Positions 24,646-37,534 of a stretch of DNA of 64,000 bases are shown piece by piece; position 1 is the first letter of the stretch; each line of letters opens with the position of its first letter. The notes under the pieces were generated by a model, which worked only from the letters and a program-made list of their open reading frames with translations, was not told where the DNA came from and made no database searches. A program made the translations under genes and the position numbers. The DNA comes from Chaunax sp. Z400 (taxonomy: Eukaryota; Chordata; Actinopteri; Lophiiformes; Chaunacidae): contig CM075189.1 of NCBI GenBank assembly GCA_037577475.1, positions 13,860,839 through 13,924,838 on the forward strand, written 5' to 3'.

Positions 24646-25914
24646 ACACCAGCACAGTCTCATCTCAGCTAAATGTAGGCACAAATAACTATGCGGTTAT
24701 AGGTTTAGGAAAAGATCTGTGACGTGTGTTTGCTTTTACGTGGGTCGCAAGCGCCGGTCTCCTTGGTGAAAGTCATGTGTGACCCATCCTCCATCAAACA
24801 TGACCCCCGCCTCTCTTGGGACTTTCTCACTTTATAAAAATATGTCGAGTCGTGCAGTTGCTCGTGATGGTCTCATATTGACAGGGATGTTTTTGTATTG
24901 GAGGTAGATTAAAGCCCAGTACGTCACGAGGGTACCTTCAAAACACCCATGCTGGATTTAAGTTGCCAGTCTCAGTGCTAACACATTTGGACAGACAACA
25001 ATTCAGACTCACACCAATGGAAAAAGTTGTCTTTCCAATTACCAGCATGTGCTGGGATTGTTGGAGGAAACTAGAGGACCCATTGGCACAATCCTGGACC
25101 CTCAATCGAGCTGCTGTTGAAACAACTTCACAAATACTGTCAAATATGGCTTTTTGGGGTTGAATTTAGAGTCACATTCAGTTTCAGACACTGAAATCAC
25201 ATGGTTTAAACACTTGTTTTAGGTAGTCGCGAAGCCTCATGTATATAAACATGCGAATACTATCCTGCAAGTTCCTGACATCCAACTTTTGCAGTGGGAG
25301 TGTTCAAACTCCTTTAGTAGCAGCAGGCCCTTTGAAAACATAAAGAACCTTAACAGTGTCACAAAAACCGATTCATACAGGAGTTTCTTTCGTATCAGTC
25401 AGACAGCAAGCCAAAGAAACGACGGATATGGAGGGTGTGTATGGGGTAAGAGAGGAAAACAGCTTGGAGAAGAGGGAGACATGCAGATGAATGACAAAAC
25501 AACAAAACAACAAGTCACAAATCCAGAAGAGTGCATCCGAGGTAACGCGCCTCGTGGTCACTGGGCGACGCAGCGTCCCCTTTAAAGCAGCAGCAGGCCG
25601 CTGCCGTCATCACCAGCACCGCCGCGTGTTTACAGCTCCAAAAACAAACTGTCACGCAGCAATGCTAGTCGCATAAAAAGGCTGTTTAACGGCTCAAACA
25701 CACACAGACACACACACACACACTTTCCCTCTTATTGTAGATCCTATTCCCAGCTTCGTATTAAACCTATTTCATCATATTTTTTTATAAGGCATGTGTG
25801 ACTTTTTGGATTCTCGTTTCGTTCTTAGTATTCCTGTGAGATGTTTTGGAAATACATGTTTTTTTTTAAATACGAGGAAATCCAGAAGCAGAAATTGATA
25901 TGATATTTGTTCCT
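24646..25914. other. Non-coding DNA with a (CA)n tract
   Basis: No recognised gene. A CA-rich tract lies at 25697-25723. Overlapping frames at 25289-25676 show no domain. Confidence 0.5.
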
Positions 25915-26280
25915 TTAAAGTCTGGATGGAGCTGAAATCTGGCAAAAACTACTGAACAGATTTCCATGAAACTTGGTGGGAGGATGTTGGGTCAGAGCAG
26001 ACCTCATTAGGTTTTGGTGTGGATTCAGATAAAGGGGCGGATCAAGGATTTTGTTTTGACTGTCTTTAACATTGTGAGATTAGGTGTTTTTTTGTTGTTG
26101 TTGACATTTTCTTTAACTTCTCAGTGAATAATGGATGGATCTTGATGAAAAAGTAAATAAATAAAAGAATCAGGCATATTTATTGCTACCTATAGGTGCA
26201 TGCAATATGGTGCAGAGCCCTCCCCAAAAAATCTGGATCCTCCAGATTTAAATGTTCGACTGTGACAAATCCAGGAACAC
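25915..26280 (+). repeat. Dispersed repeat family A, plus copy
   Basis: Contains the best-preserved core in the window, 'ggcaaaaactactgaacaga' then 'tttccatgaaacttggtggg', followed by 'ttttggtgtggattcagata', 'tggatggatcttgatgaaaa' and 'tgcaatatggtgcagagccc'. This copy defines the plus orientation used for the other copies. The minus-strand frame at 26186-26374 falls partly in it and is not a gene. Confidence 0.75.
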
Positions 26281-28069
26281 AGGATGAAGTTGTGGTTACA
26301 GGGCTATAAGTTTGAATTTGGACAAGGATTGATTGAAACCCAACTTTATCAATCCTTAGCAATGCATTGACCACACCTGAGTCTACCTATACAGCTGTTA
26401 CAGGACTCTCCGGTTTTCATGGTAACGTAGCAAAAACATCCTCACAAAGAAAAATACAGCAAAACCTGCAAACACAGACAGAAACAGACACACACACATC
26501 CTGTGGATCTCCTGTGTGCCTCTGTGCCATGTTTTAGGAAGGAACTATACCCATAACACAGTGGTTGTTTCCTGCCTACAGAAGCTTTAATAGGCGGCGG
26601 GGTAGCTGACTCACCAGGCTGGCTGCGGATGTCTACCCTCAAACATGACACTTACAATAGGCACTTAGTCTGTGTGAACGCTAAGAGGCAGATCTCACTG
26701 TATGCACTTCAGGTTTCACGCTAAGTGGAAAAATAAAACCAGTCAGATTATGTTTTGTGAGGTTCTCATGTATATTCTGTTCCCATGGAAACTGCACTTC
26801 ATTTTGAGAGGAGATGAAACTGCAGCTATTTTTTTTTCCAGAGGTATCTGCAGACTTTTATGGTGATGCTCTTTGTTGTGTTCTGCAACGATGATCACCT
26901 GTCAATCTGTTAGAATTTTATTTGGATTGTTACATTGTCTCTATATCTGCTCAGACATCAAGGTTCTCTTTACCCACATATACCAGAGCGCCTCCCAGGA
27001 TGTGTCTACAACAGTAAATTCATAAAATTTGATAACTTTAGTTATAAATCTTAGTTTACTAAACTCAAAATCCTTGAGTTATTAAAATTGCTCAGATTAT
27101 AAAAAGGCACTTTGCTTCTGCTTGCAGCTGACATAACTCAGGCTGGTCTCTGAGGCGAAGCCTGTAGGCTCATCTACCCCAACCCAGATGGGAGGCAACA
27201 GCTCTGGCTCAGTCATTGGCCTGCAGTCAGAGTCCAAGTGCTGCCTGGCTTCAACACTTATCAATAAATCCAAACTGGAACCTAGAGAGAAATGCAATTC
27301 GGGCCGGATGGCCAGACACAGAGGAGGGCTGGCTCCAAGTCCTGCGTATTTCTTCTTCTTTCCAAAAAGCCTGTTTAGGCAAACTTCATTCATAATGCAG
27401 CAGGTTGGAGATTTGCACATAAATCCTATAAGACTGTCATAGATTTATTTTATGTGTGAATCTGTCATATCTGGAATTTGTAAATTAAAAATTAGGCGTA
27501 ATCCCTGTGTTTATGTGATTACAAACATCTAGTCTTAATACCGAGAGTTCAGTTCTTCTGAATGTATAGGTCTGAGATAAGTTGGCCAAGATAAATACAT
27601 TAAAAAAAGAAGAAAAAAAACCTGGTAAAACCTGGTACACGATAATTAATCTCATGTTTCCAGAATAGAGATTTTAAATTTTGGCAACTAGAACTGGCAG
27701 TGCATAGTCAGCTTTTTACACTTCAGGAAGAGTTAAGGTCAAATAAGAGACTTTGAGTGATTCTAGGTTTTGTTTTTTGTTGAACAGTGTTTTTAGCGGG
27801 GAGGTTTTCTGGAGACAGAGAACGTAAAAAGCTAAACTGGCATGCCATTTATACTAGTGGAAGGGAAAGAGAGGGGAGAAGCTGGAATTGGTGACTGAGA
27901 GGGAGTTACTGTATAGAAAGAGAGAAACAGTCCCAGTAAGAGAGCGATGACAAGAGATGCATAAGTAGACAGGGGTCAAGAGATAGAAAGTGTAAGAGAA
28001 AATGTACAGTCGAAAAAAATAAATCAAAGAGGCAAAAATCAGAGTGGAAGGAAGCGAGGCCTGGCTCTA

Positions 28070-28360
28070 TTATATCCTAATATGCCTTCCATACTCAGCC
28101 AGCGAGCAGAAGAGTGCCGAGACATAATTATATCCCCTCCCTGGGCCGTCTCCCTGTATTAGCGTCTCCTCTAGTTCACTGGCTGCGACAGAGACAAATG
28201 AGAGAGTTTTTCCAGCAGATCATTCTCATCCGTTACTGCCAGTTCCAAGTGATAGATCATCAGAGCTAAAGCGGGGCAATAGATCACGGCGTAAAAGAGA
28301 CTCGCTAGCGTACCCCAGTGGAGCGCAACTTTACAGATCATCGCCCACCTAATGCACATG
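28070..28360. promoter_or_regulatory. Candidate conserved non-coding block
   Basis: Repeat-free sequence with 'gacataattatatcccctcc', 'caagtgatagatcatcagag' and 'ggcaatagatcacggcgtaa'. It contains repeated ATAGATCA and AGATCA words at about 28252, 28280 and 28334, which could be sites for the same factor. Function is unknown. Confidence 0.22.
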
Positions 28361-29175
28361 TGGGTTAAGAGTCAAATCCCGTTAGTTGTAGTCCCCGCCC
28401 CCCCCATCCCCACCTCCTCTCCCATCATCTCTCACATCCTCCTCTACCGATTAAGTTGTAATAAACGGGTGCAATTGTCCCAGTGACCCCACGGTGTTAC
28501 AGCGTCGTAGATACGACTGTTGTATGAACACCTGAAGGAGTTACCACAAGGCTTCCATTTTGGATCAATAAAACAAATCCCTCATCTCTTCTCTATTTTA
28601 ATTTAAACTAATGACGGTTCCAAAGGAATAAAATAAACGCTCCTACAGGTTGTTGCCTGGTGATCATGCTCTCTTCCATGGTCAGATGAACCAGCTAGGG
28701 GCCTTCAAGGGGTCTTCGGCACCCATTAACCCACCTCTCCTCCTACCCTCTGTGCAATGTCTGGTTTATTTTAAGAATATGCAGCATGAAGCACAAATCT
28801 GATCGGCTTTAAAATGGCAAATGAACCCTGATTTACAGTGAGGCATATTGTAGTTTGCAAGATTTGGTAATCCTAGTCAATCTCTGTACTATTTTCACCC
28901 AGCAAAAGATGCTTTCTTTTCTCTATATTGCTATAAAATACAGTGAAATTAACAAGGCATTGTTGCCCTGAATTCACATCTGAATGGAAATAAAAAAAAG
29001 AGTTGCACATTGTTAAAGAGCAGCCTGGCATAATGACTCTGAACCTGTACAGGCAGCAAACACATGATCCAGAGGGAAAAAGGTTTATTTTCATTATACA
29101 AGATCCATGAGTGCCTGTCTGACGGTCTTAAACTATTATTAACACCAATGTTGACAATGTTAATCCATTACAGTC

Positions 29176-29203
29176 TATATATATGTATATATATATATAT
29201 ATG
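29176..29203. repeat. (TA)n microsatellite
   Basis: Alternating TA with one TG interruption. It gives false Tyr/Ile-rich frames on the plus strand. Confidence 0.9.
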
Positions 29204-30997
29204 CATATCTCCAACAAAGGAAGCAGTCATAACTGCTGCCTTATCTTACAGTTAAAGTGTTTAGCTCATGTCTCAATCAGGCTTAGTGAAAAGACATCCC
29301 TAAATAGCATAACGCTTCTTTATATGCTGCTGGTAACACGACGAATTAGCACGGCTGCACAACATTACAGATTTCAATTAATTCTGATCAGCACAGATGT
29401 TGCATCAGTCTCGCACAAGGCAGCCTCATTTTTATGTAAATTGAAGCAGTTAGACTGAGAGAGGGATACTAATAAACAATGGACGAAGTGAAGCCCGTGT
29501 AAGTTTTCAGGAGTATGATAGGTTTGCCTTACGTTGCTCGTTTTGAGACTTTAATGCTTGTTATTTCAGGCCTGGTTAACTGCAGCTTTTGGTTATAAAT
29601 AGGGGGAAATTCAGTGCTTTGTCCTCGCTGTGTGTAGAAATTGGAGCACTTACAAACCAAAAACAAGACAAGTGATGCTGTAATCCAAAGCTGGGATGGG
29701 TTTTGAAATGACGTGCACGGCATGCAGGGATGTCCACTGTTGTCATTCGGTTCCTAACAGAAGCTTGGACAGGAACCCTGAGAGCTCTCAGGGGTCACAG
29801 TGTGCATGACCTCCCTCACCCAAACAGGATGTGCTCAAAGGAGGATGAGGACTTCTGTAAAACTGGCCCGTTTTTTTTAAATGTAAAATGTGTCTAAGGA
29901 GTCATTTCTCTCTCTTCACGGACGCGTGGGAACCAAGGCTGCGGTGATGACAGCCAATGTGGCATCGGTCGGTTCGATGAAGTCACACCATTGTTCACGT
30001 TGATAAATCGTTGGGATGGTCGTGACCTCTTTGGACGAGGCTTCGTTCTTTGACTTTGATGCATGAAAGTGTGAAAAACAGGAGGAGGGATGTTTTATTT
30101 TGACAGCTTCCTTGTCAGACACTGAAACTAAGATTTGAAGATGAAAAACTCCTGAAAACTACAACTGGTGAATGGATGCATATGGATGTCAATGGATCGA
30201 TCTTCAGTTTGCAGTTAATGCTACATTATTCTTATGCTTTATATTCACAATGTGCTCCATTAGACTATATTATATGGTGTTTCTTCCTTCAGCAACAGAA
30301 GCCTCAAATAAAACCATAAATAACTCAACAGTGGACAATTCTTTGCGCCTTATATTTATCCTAAATTCAAAAATCATGAACACAAAAACTAGGCTAGTCG
30401 TCAAACAGCAGACGGCAGAACCTACATTCTTTGTCCCCCGGTGTCGTCTTTGTGTTGTGTCTTTGCCTAATACCTCGACTACAGTAGGAGCAAGATTCGC
30501 CACAACAGGTGTAGAGGGCAGCAGCGAGGTCACAGCTTTCACATTTGGCTTGCTAAAGACTGGCGACAAGAAACCTGCGGCAAGAAAAGAATCCAGGATA
30601 CTAAAGGATGTGATTTATCACCTCTGCCAGACTTCTGCCCAGACCGTATGAAAAACGGCCTGGAGGGTTAGAAAACAGTCTGTTGTGAATATTTTAATCT
30701 GAGCGTGTCCACAGAGTGTCATGCTCCACTGGAATTTTTCATACTTTATTACACAGACATACAGAAATGCCAACAAAGGCCATAAATAGTGACTTTTGCT
30801 ATTTTCTTAATATAGCTACTTTGAAGTTTAAATTTCCATGACAGGTTTTACTAGAATAAAAGGAGGAGTTGTTTTGCACAGAATCACATGATAATTTTCT
30901 TACACAGTACAGGATCTTTCTTTCAGTCAACCCTTTACTCAGTGATGTAGAGGAGTAAGACGTTTAAATGTAATCATGGGCAGGTAATGACACACAT

Positions 30998-31634
30998 TTA
31001 ACCCTCCTGTTGTGTTTGTTTCCTGTTATTCTGGGACAAAAATGACTGAACATTACAAGTTTTGAACTTCTATTTGCTAATTATGGTCTGTAGGCTCATT
31101 TTTTAGACCAAAAAAAAAGCATTATATAGGTATAAGTTTGACTTTAACAAATACTCAGATGAAACATATTGTGCTATTTATCACAAACTATCCTTAGTTT
31201 CAATGTTTATCAAGGACATTTGTTTTGAAATCATTTTAAAGTTTTAAATAGTTGCACAAAATAACACCTTTTGTGTTCCTGGTTAAAACTGACTGATATG
31301 ATTTATTTAGTAAAGAGAGGACAGAAGCCCAAAATCTACACCTAAAAACTTCATCATATTAGAAACATTATGTCTGAACACATTCCAGAACAACAACAAC
31401 ATACTGAATCATCTTCACTCGCCATTTCCTGGCTTCTCTCCTCCTCATCAGTGTCACTGTCGAAGATGTGTCTGTGTGTGTCTGTTCAAAGAGACCTTCA
31501 TGTGGGGGTGTGGAAAATGGAATGTGTCAATGTGTCATTATTCTTATCATATATACTCTATTATACACTAATGCAGTCTTACCCATTCATTTCTAATGGC
31601 CGGTCATTTTTGACCCGGAACACCAAGAGTGTGT
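30998..31634 (-). mobile_element. Decayed piggyBac-like transposon remnant
   Basis: The left border is TTAA (30998-31001) followed by CCCTCCTGTTGTG, the form expected for a piggyBac end (TTAA target duplication, CCC start). Near the right border, the reverse complement of 31612-31632 reads 'acactcttggtgttccgggtc', a diverged counterpart of the left end. Both ends have 'acaaaaatgac' or its near match just inside (left near 31036, right near 31604), consistent with terminal inverted repeats. On the minus strand at about 31405-31467 a short frame reads an acidic stretch with DSDTDEEE, as at the N terminus of piggyBac transposases. A stop codon lies shortly upstream in frame, and no catalytic Asp region remains. 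The right TTAA is not preserved. It is a dead, internally deleted copy. Confidence 0.5.
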
Positions 31635-32449
31635 ACGAGTTCAATAAAACACCCAAAATTTAACTAAAATTCTCCAAATTTATTTTGTGTGTTCAGATGC
31701 AATGTGTGAACAAAGTCATGGAATCTTATGACAAACAGATGAAATTAACAACATTTTTTAGAGAGAGAACTTTCAAATGAGTCACATTTGACTGATGCCA
31801 TAATAGCTATGACTGATTAATGCCGAGTAAAGAATTAAAGTAAGATTTATAGTTTGTGGTTATCACTTTATTTATGAAAGAAATGAAAATCCCTGCTGTA
31901 AATAATTCTAATCATACATTTATAATGTCACCTCTGAACTCCAAGAAAACGACCTTTACCCATTCTGGATAAAAACAGATTACAGATTGATGCAGACTGC
32001 AGCTCCTCCTCCACACGTCAGCCAACACGTACTACAGATACACACACATACACGTTGGCACGTGAATCATCTTGGCTGGTAAAATGATGAACCTTCAACC
32101 ACAAAATGACATTGAAAGATTAATTTGCACACAGTTCGCCAACAAAAAAACACACACAAACAAGTCTGGACCTCGTCAACACACCCCGCAGCCATCGAAC
32201 GTCAACCCTCCTCTGGTTGGAAGTGGTGGCGGTGGTGGTGGTGCGGTTGGGAGCATCTGTATGTGTATGTGGTGCGCGAGGTGGGAGGTGTACCAGAAGG
32301 AACAGCCAACCAAATGACTTCGAGCTGTCACCGCGGAACAACCCCCACGACGCCGCCACCCTTGCCCCTGTCCCCAAAACGGCGGCATACGGCTGTCATC
32401 GCCCAAAACAAGATGTCGTGTCAAGGCAAGAAAATTACACAATAACGAG

Positions 32450-32645
32450 GCCCACATGAGATTAGGCTAATGAGAAAATCAAAACACAATTTAATTCTTG
32501 TCAGCGGCGAGGCATCTTTAAATTACCTCTCGTACAAGCATGCTGATTAAGAGAAGTCTGCCACTCAGCCTGCTGCCCACTATAGCCCCTGGGCTTTTTG
32601 GACCGCATTTGGCTTTTCTCATTGCAGGGGATATTAAATGGTGAT
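32450..32645. promoter_or_regulatory. Candidate conserved non-coding block with TAAT cores
   Basis: Contains 'gagattaggctaatgagaaa', 'caatttaattcttgtcagcg', 'gcatgctgattaagagaagt' and 'ggggatattaaatggtgata', giving at least four ATTA/TAAT homeodomain-type cores in about 195 bp. Flanked by low-complexity DNA on both sides. Confidence 0.27.
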
Positions 32646-33419
32646 ACACACACATACGCACAAGAACACGGACATGTGTGCACACACATTTCCCTGTGTG
32701 CACACATGCACTGAACTCCACATGTAACACACACACACACACACAGCTCTGCGCTCTATGTTTGAGTCATTTTTACCAAACAGTTTCGGCATCACCAAAC
32801 CTGTGAATCTGTTCAGCATCGTTGGATTTAGCTGTGGTGAAGCAGAAACTGAAGGATGTCAGACTTTTTCATCACTTTTTACTTTACGAGGTGTTTGTGG
32901 TGTGAAACATGCTTGCTGTTAACAGTTTCCATTAGCATTTCCATTCAGTTGAGTTATGTTTGATGAAATTCTTTGTGAGCACGCACCATCAAAATACACC
33001 CCCCATCCCCTAATTGGTTGTAGGTAAAATTCATATATTTTCTTATGATTATACAAACGCAGGTATGCATGTGTTCCCGAACAGATGCACTAAGATGCAA
33101 TTACACTGGAATACCAACTCTGAACTATCAACTTCCAACTTGCAATGGATTGCAGGGTAAGTGTAGCCTTCAAGCTAACTTAGAACCACAAAAAAAGGAC
33201 TACAACATCTTCTTTTTTATACTCAGTCACATTAAATGATTTTTAAACATTCAGGTGCCCAGAAAATCTATAAGCTATAAGCTACTATCAAGCAAACGCC
33301 TAGCATACCATTTAATCTTAGTTTAATTTAATTTAGAGATTTGCAACTCTGTCAATAAGTCAGAGTCACCTACCTTTGATAATGAAGATTATTTTTTTTT
33401 TAATGAACTTCCCCTGAAG

Positions 33420-33910
33420 CCCTCCCTCCCTGAGAGCTTTTTACCAGTGCCGCATCTGCAGTTTGCTTCCAGTTTTGATGTCATGATGGTAATTAACTGG
33501 CAAAATGTAAGCTACAGCATGTAATGAAATGGCCACATCACTATTCCCAAACAACCTGCAAGCATATGGCACCAAATGTTACATTTCCCTAATAGCCCCT
33601 GAGAGCGGCAGCGCTGCCATTAAGAGGAAAATGGAAGGTTGTGTTGAGACATTGGCGATTTCACAGGCCCAGCAGCCGAGCTGAGACCTGTCAGTTCGCT
33701 CTGCCAGCGTTATGACTTTATAGGGTTGTGCAGCACCTCGAGGTGTTCGGCTCTCACAAATTAGAAACAAGCATGGAAGTGAAGTCACAGCGATCTTTTT
33801 CTCACTGGCAACAAAAGAGTCTGCTGCAACATACTGGATCACTGCCTTGCTCAAGGGCATGCCAGCAGTGTGGCATCTGCTATTGACATACCTCAAAAGC
33901 ATGCTTGTTT
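33420..33910. promoter_or_regulatory. Candidate conserved non-coding block
   Basis: About 490 bp of complex sequence ending at a T-rich tract (33928-33952). A 113-codon minus-strand frame (33579-33920) covers much of it but has no recognisable domain or start context. I treat it as non-coding. Confidence 0.2.
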
Positions 33911-34085
33911 TACCTTTCATGCAATTTCTTTTTTTCTTTTCTTTTTTTTTTTAAAAGTTTTGATGAGGTAGAACCTTCTGTTCTGGTGAATTCATTAGTT
34001 ACACGTAAGTTAATAATAATTTGCTGTAAATGTACAAGTTGTGTTTTATGGTAAGGAACCAAATCCCCCCACGTTCAAGACCAGT

Positions 34086-34115
34086 TTATTTATTTATTTG
34101 TTTGTTTGTTTGTTT
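34086..34115. repeat. (TATT)n-(TTTG)n simple repeat
   Basis: Three TTAT-type units pass into about four TTTG units. Confidence 0.85.
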
Positions 34116-36051
34116 AAATCTAAATGTATTCTGGATGCTGGATGGATTCTTTCAAGATACACTGGCTTTTTTTTCCTCTCACTATGTCCCCACAGCAAGG
34201 ATTCTACATTCATGGATAATGTTAACATTTGGCTCAACAGAAAAAGACACTAGAAGAGCAAATGACTTGTTAAGATGGATATTTCTTTCCTGATCAACTG
34301 ACTGCCCTCATCGGAAACCATTCGGAAAGTCTGCACTCTTAACAGATCAAACTGTTCCACCATCAGGACGGACCTGTCACGTCGCCAAAACCGAGTGACC
34401 AGACTCATGATCCTCTCTGCCGCTTACATCTCTCACCGGTTCACCAGGACTTTGATTGCCACCGTTGAGCAGCCAAGCAGCTAACACCATTTCCACCTCT
34501 TTACGTGCTCCGCTGCTCTCCTCGTCGATTCTCCTGCCGAGCCATATGGCTCATGGACACGTTTCCCATTTTTCAGATAACTTCTCAAGCGAGAGGATGG
34601 GACTCAAGCACAGGGAAGATGTACACCCACCCGACTCCCACCATTCCTCCCATTCCCATTATGCACAGTTTTGGAGAGTGGAGCAGTTGTTATTAGCTGG
34701 TCAGGGTTATTTAGCGGTAATTTTTAAAGTGAGTTTGAAAGTGGAGTATATTCATGTTTTAATTACACCATTTTACTCGTTGGAGTGCCTTTAAAACTTT
34801 TACAAAAACATTGGTTCTTTAGTAACAACAAACAAACAAACAATCATGAATGATGCAGCTACATCTAACTTCTATAATGGCATAAAATATATCTAATCTA
34901 AAATAATAACAATAATTATATTAGAATATTATAGGTGAATTCCAAACCTTTTTAACAGATATATTCCCACGTCCCTTTTAGATGAACTCAAATGCCACTT
35001 TGTTGACACCATTTTTTATTTCAACCATTTATCCATCTCTTTCAATTGTTTCAACTCTCTGAACACATGGTGCTCAGCTGTCCCAATGTGATGATGTGTT
35101 TTTCTATTCAAATTGTCATTTGTAGCCTTTTCAGATTATTTTATAATCCACAATTTTTCCACTGCTTCTCTTATACAACTAAAAGTTTTTAAATCAGCTC
35201 TTCTACAAAGCCACACGGCGCAATAAAAATAATACAAAAATAATTTTTTCTATATATGATAATACCTTCATTTTTCTACCGCTTTTCAAAACAAGTTACA
35301 AACAATAAAAAAATAAAAATTAAGCAACAACCAATAAAACATTATGGTAATAAAAAGAATGTAATTAAACAGTAAAATCAGGCCATTCTAAAATAGTGAG
35401 TTTTAAAAGGGACTTAAAAGAAGACAATGTATTCAGCTTTATTTGTAAATAACACTTTTCAGATCAAAAGATTTACAAACTAAAATTAAGCTCTTGTTAA
35501 TTCTATTTTTTTTAATTAAATTTACAAAACTAATTCAAACATCAAATACTGTTATATTCTGTTGTATACAAGTTGCAACAATATTTATACTTAACATATC
35601 AATAAATTATTCACTGACAACATAATTTATTTATTTTCTGGAACATTAAACCAAAAAAAAAAAAAAAGAGAAAACTTTTCCCAAACAAATCTTTTTCTAA
35701 CCCCAACTAATCCTTGCTGTTTGTGAATTTGTTGTATATAAACATAATTTCTAGGAAACAGGCCATAGAACACATGAAAAGCACCAAAACACGACAGCAG
35801 AAAACAAAACAAAACGTGAGCACCGCCCAACCCTCCACATTATCAACGCTTCCCATGTTTCAGTCTCTTCATCCAATCCTTTATTCCTTGCATTCCTTAA
35901 ATAGCTGCATCCTCCCCGAATCCTCAAAGGGCTCTGCTGCCGAAAGAGTTAAGACTTCCTCTCCTGACTGCCTGATGTTGGCAATGCATGACAGCACCAG
36001 TTGACAGCGCTGGCTATGGATGACAGATGACAGTGGAGGAGGGAGTGGTTT

Positions 36052-36052
<1 letters not shown>

Positions 36053-36131
<79 letters not shown>
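36053..36131. repeat. (GT)39 microsatellite
   Basis: Uninterrupted GT for about 79 bases. It is prone to Z-DNA formation and length change. The array has no stop codon in either GT-reading frame and makes false Cys/Val frames. Confidence 0.97.
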
Positions 36132-36133
<2 letters not shown>

Positions 36134-36216
36134 GGGAGGTGATTATGAAGATAAGGTGTCCATGGGATGCCTCTCAAACACATGCACACATCTTCACTGC
36201 ATGCAGACCTAGAAAA

Positions 36217-36430
36217 AACACACACACACACACACACATCCATACACACACACACACACACACATCCATACACACACACACACACACACACACATCCACA
36301 CACACACACACATCCATACACACACACACACACACACACACATCCATACACACACACACACACACACACACATCCATACACACACACACACACACACACA
36401 CACATCCATACACACACACACACACACACC
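36217..36430. repeat. (CA)n array with seven ATCCAT/ATCCAC interruptions
   Basis: CA runs of about 10-24 bases are separated by seven ATCCAT(A) or ATCCAC interruptions at roughly 18-32 base intervals, so the array has minisatellite-like higher order. It lies in inverted orientation to the (GT)39 array 85 bases upstream. The 182-codon minus-strand frame across it is an artefact of the repeat. Confidence 0.95.
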
Positions 36431-36872
36431 GTTCACACGTTCCTCCCAGGCATCGTCCCATCTATTTGACACAGTAATTACAGCACACACTGATTCCAGT
36501 GATGGATGAACTCCCAGACTGGGATGAGCAGTCTCTCCTTCCTCCCACTCTCTCCTCTCCGTCTCTCCCCTCCTGTTCCTCTCTGCCTTACCCCAACCTC
36601 CAGCCATGTTTCATAAAAAGCTTTAATACCTTTATTATTTCTTGAGGAAAATGTGAAATATGGCTCATGAGGAGCTTAAAGCAGCTAAATCAGTGTTAAA
36701 ACGGCCATTATTTGACCCTGATATTAAACTGCTTTATATATGATTGTTTCTGTATTTCATTATTATTATTAATGACATTATTCAGCTACTTCTGCATTAA
36801 CTAAACATTTAATTTTAAGCAATGTTTTACAATTTATTTTTTAAATTTCTACTTTAAAAAAAATCAAACGTG

Positions 36873-36877
<5 letters not shown>

Positions 36878-36920
<43 letters not shown>
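36878..36920. repeat. (TA)n microsatellite
   Basis: About 21 uninterrupted TA units. Being self-complementary, the tract can extrude a cruciform. It lies less than 0.5 kb from the CA array. Confidence 0.95.
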
Positions 36921-36922
<2 letters not shown>

Positions 36923-37534
36923 TATTCCATCATATCCATCCCATACAAATTTATACAACACATTTTGTGTATGTGTGTGCATAGCCTATGTATCTTTGAC
37001 TCTATCTTGGTATCTACACATTTAACTGCACGTCTCACCTTGAGGATTAATAAGTGTCAGTGAGGATTACCTGCACCTCATCCTCTTCCTCCTCTTTTTT
37101 CTCTCTCTCCCTCCTCCTAGTCTGAAAAATGAGAGAACGATAGAGTCAGTAAGGTATTCATGCCAGACTAACATAGCAGCAGATGCTTGCTGGCATTTAA
37201 TCGAGTTGTTAATGCAGCACACAAAAAGCAGAGGCTTCGATTCAATTTGGCTGTTTCCGTCTCAACCGACTGCCCTTTGCATTTCATTAAGGGGACACAG
37301 GAACACCTGGTGGGGACCCGGGGAGCCTTTGTCACCTTGCTCTTCAAGATGGACTGCGACACTGGATCTGACAGTGTCGAGTCCAGCTCTGAGCCATGTC
37401 AATCTTTTGACGCATTACAAACCAGTCTTGCACATATATGGATCCCCAGGCAGGGACGTCTTGGTTTGTAAACACTTCTAACTTCAGCAATAAGTCAGCA
37501 TTACGCACAAACATAACTAGAGTAACACTCAGTA
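36921..37534. other. Non-coding DNA, nothing recognised
   Basis: Mixed sequence. The frames at 37187-37481 overlap in different phases and show no domain. Confidence 0.45.

Larger units (their letters stand above)
26281..30997. other. Non-coding DNA, includes a (TA)n tract and a candidate regulatory block
   Basis: No gene is supported. The 159-codon frame at 30172-30651 was examined and has no recognisable domain. A (TA)n tract lies at 29176-29203 and a C-rich stretch at 28393-28411. The candidate block at 28070-28360 is listed separately. Confidence 0.45.
31635..36052. other. Non-coding DNA, includes two candidate regulatory blocks
   Basis: No gene is supported. Simple repeats: a (GGT)n stretch near 32222-32246, CA-rich tracts at 32644-32670 and 32726-32745, and (TATT)n/(TTTG)n at 34086-34115. 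The stretch 34860-35660 is very AT-rich and featureless. Confidence 0.45.

Noticed and set aside
30172..30651. 159-codon frame with hydrophobic start
   Set aside because: No domain, signal-peptide context or conserved motif was recognised, and a 99-codon frame lies on the opposite strand over the same bases, as expected by chance.
34280..34700. Possible LINE or gene fragment around overlapping frames at 34456-34794
   Set aside because: Both strands were read for reverse-transcriptase or endonuclease motifs and none was seen.
35881..36607. Several 95-182 codon Cys/Val- or His/Thr-rich frames
   Set aside because: They are translations of the GT and CA arrays, which contain no stop codons.
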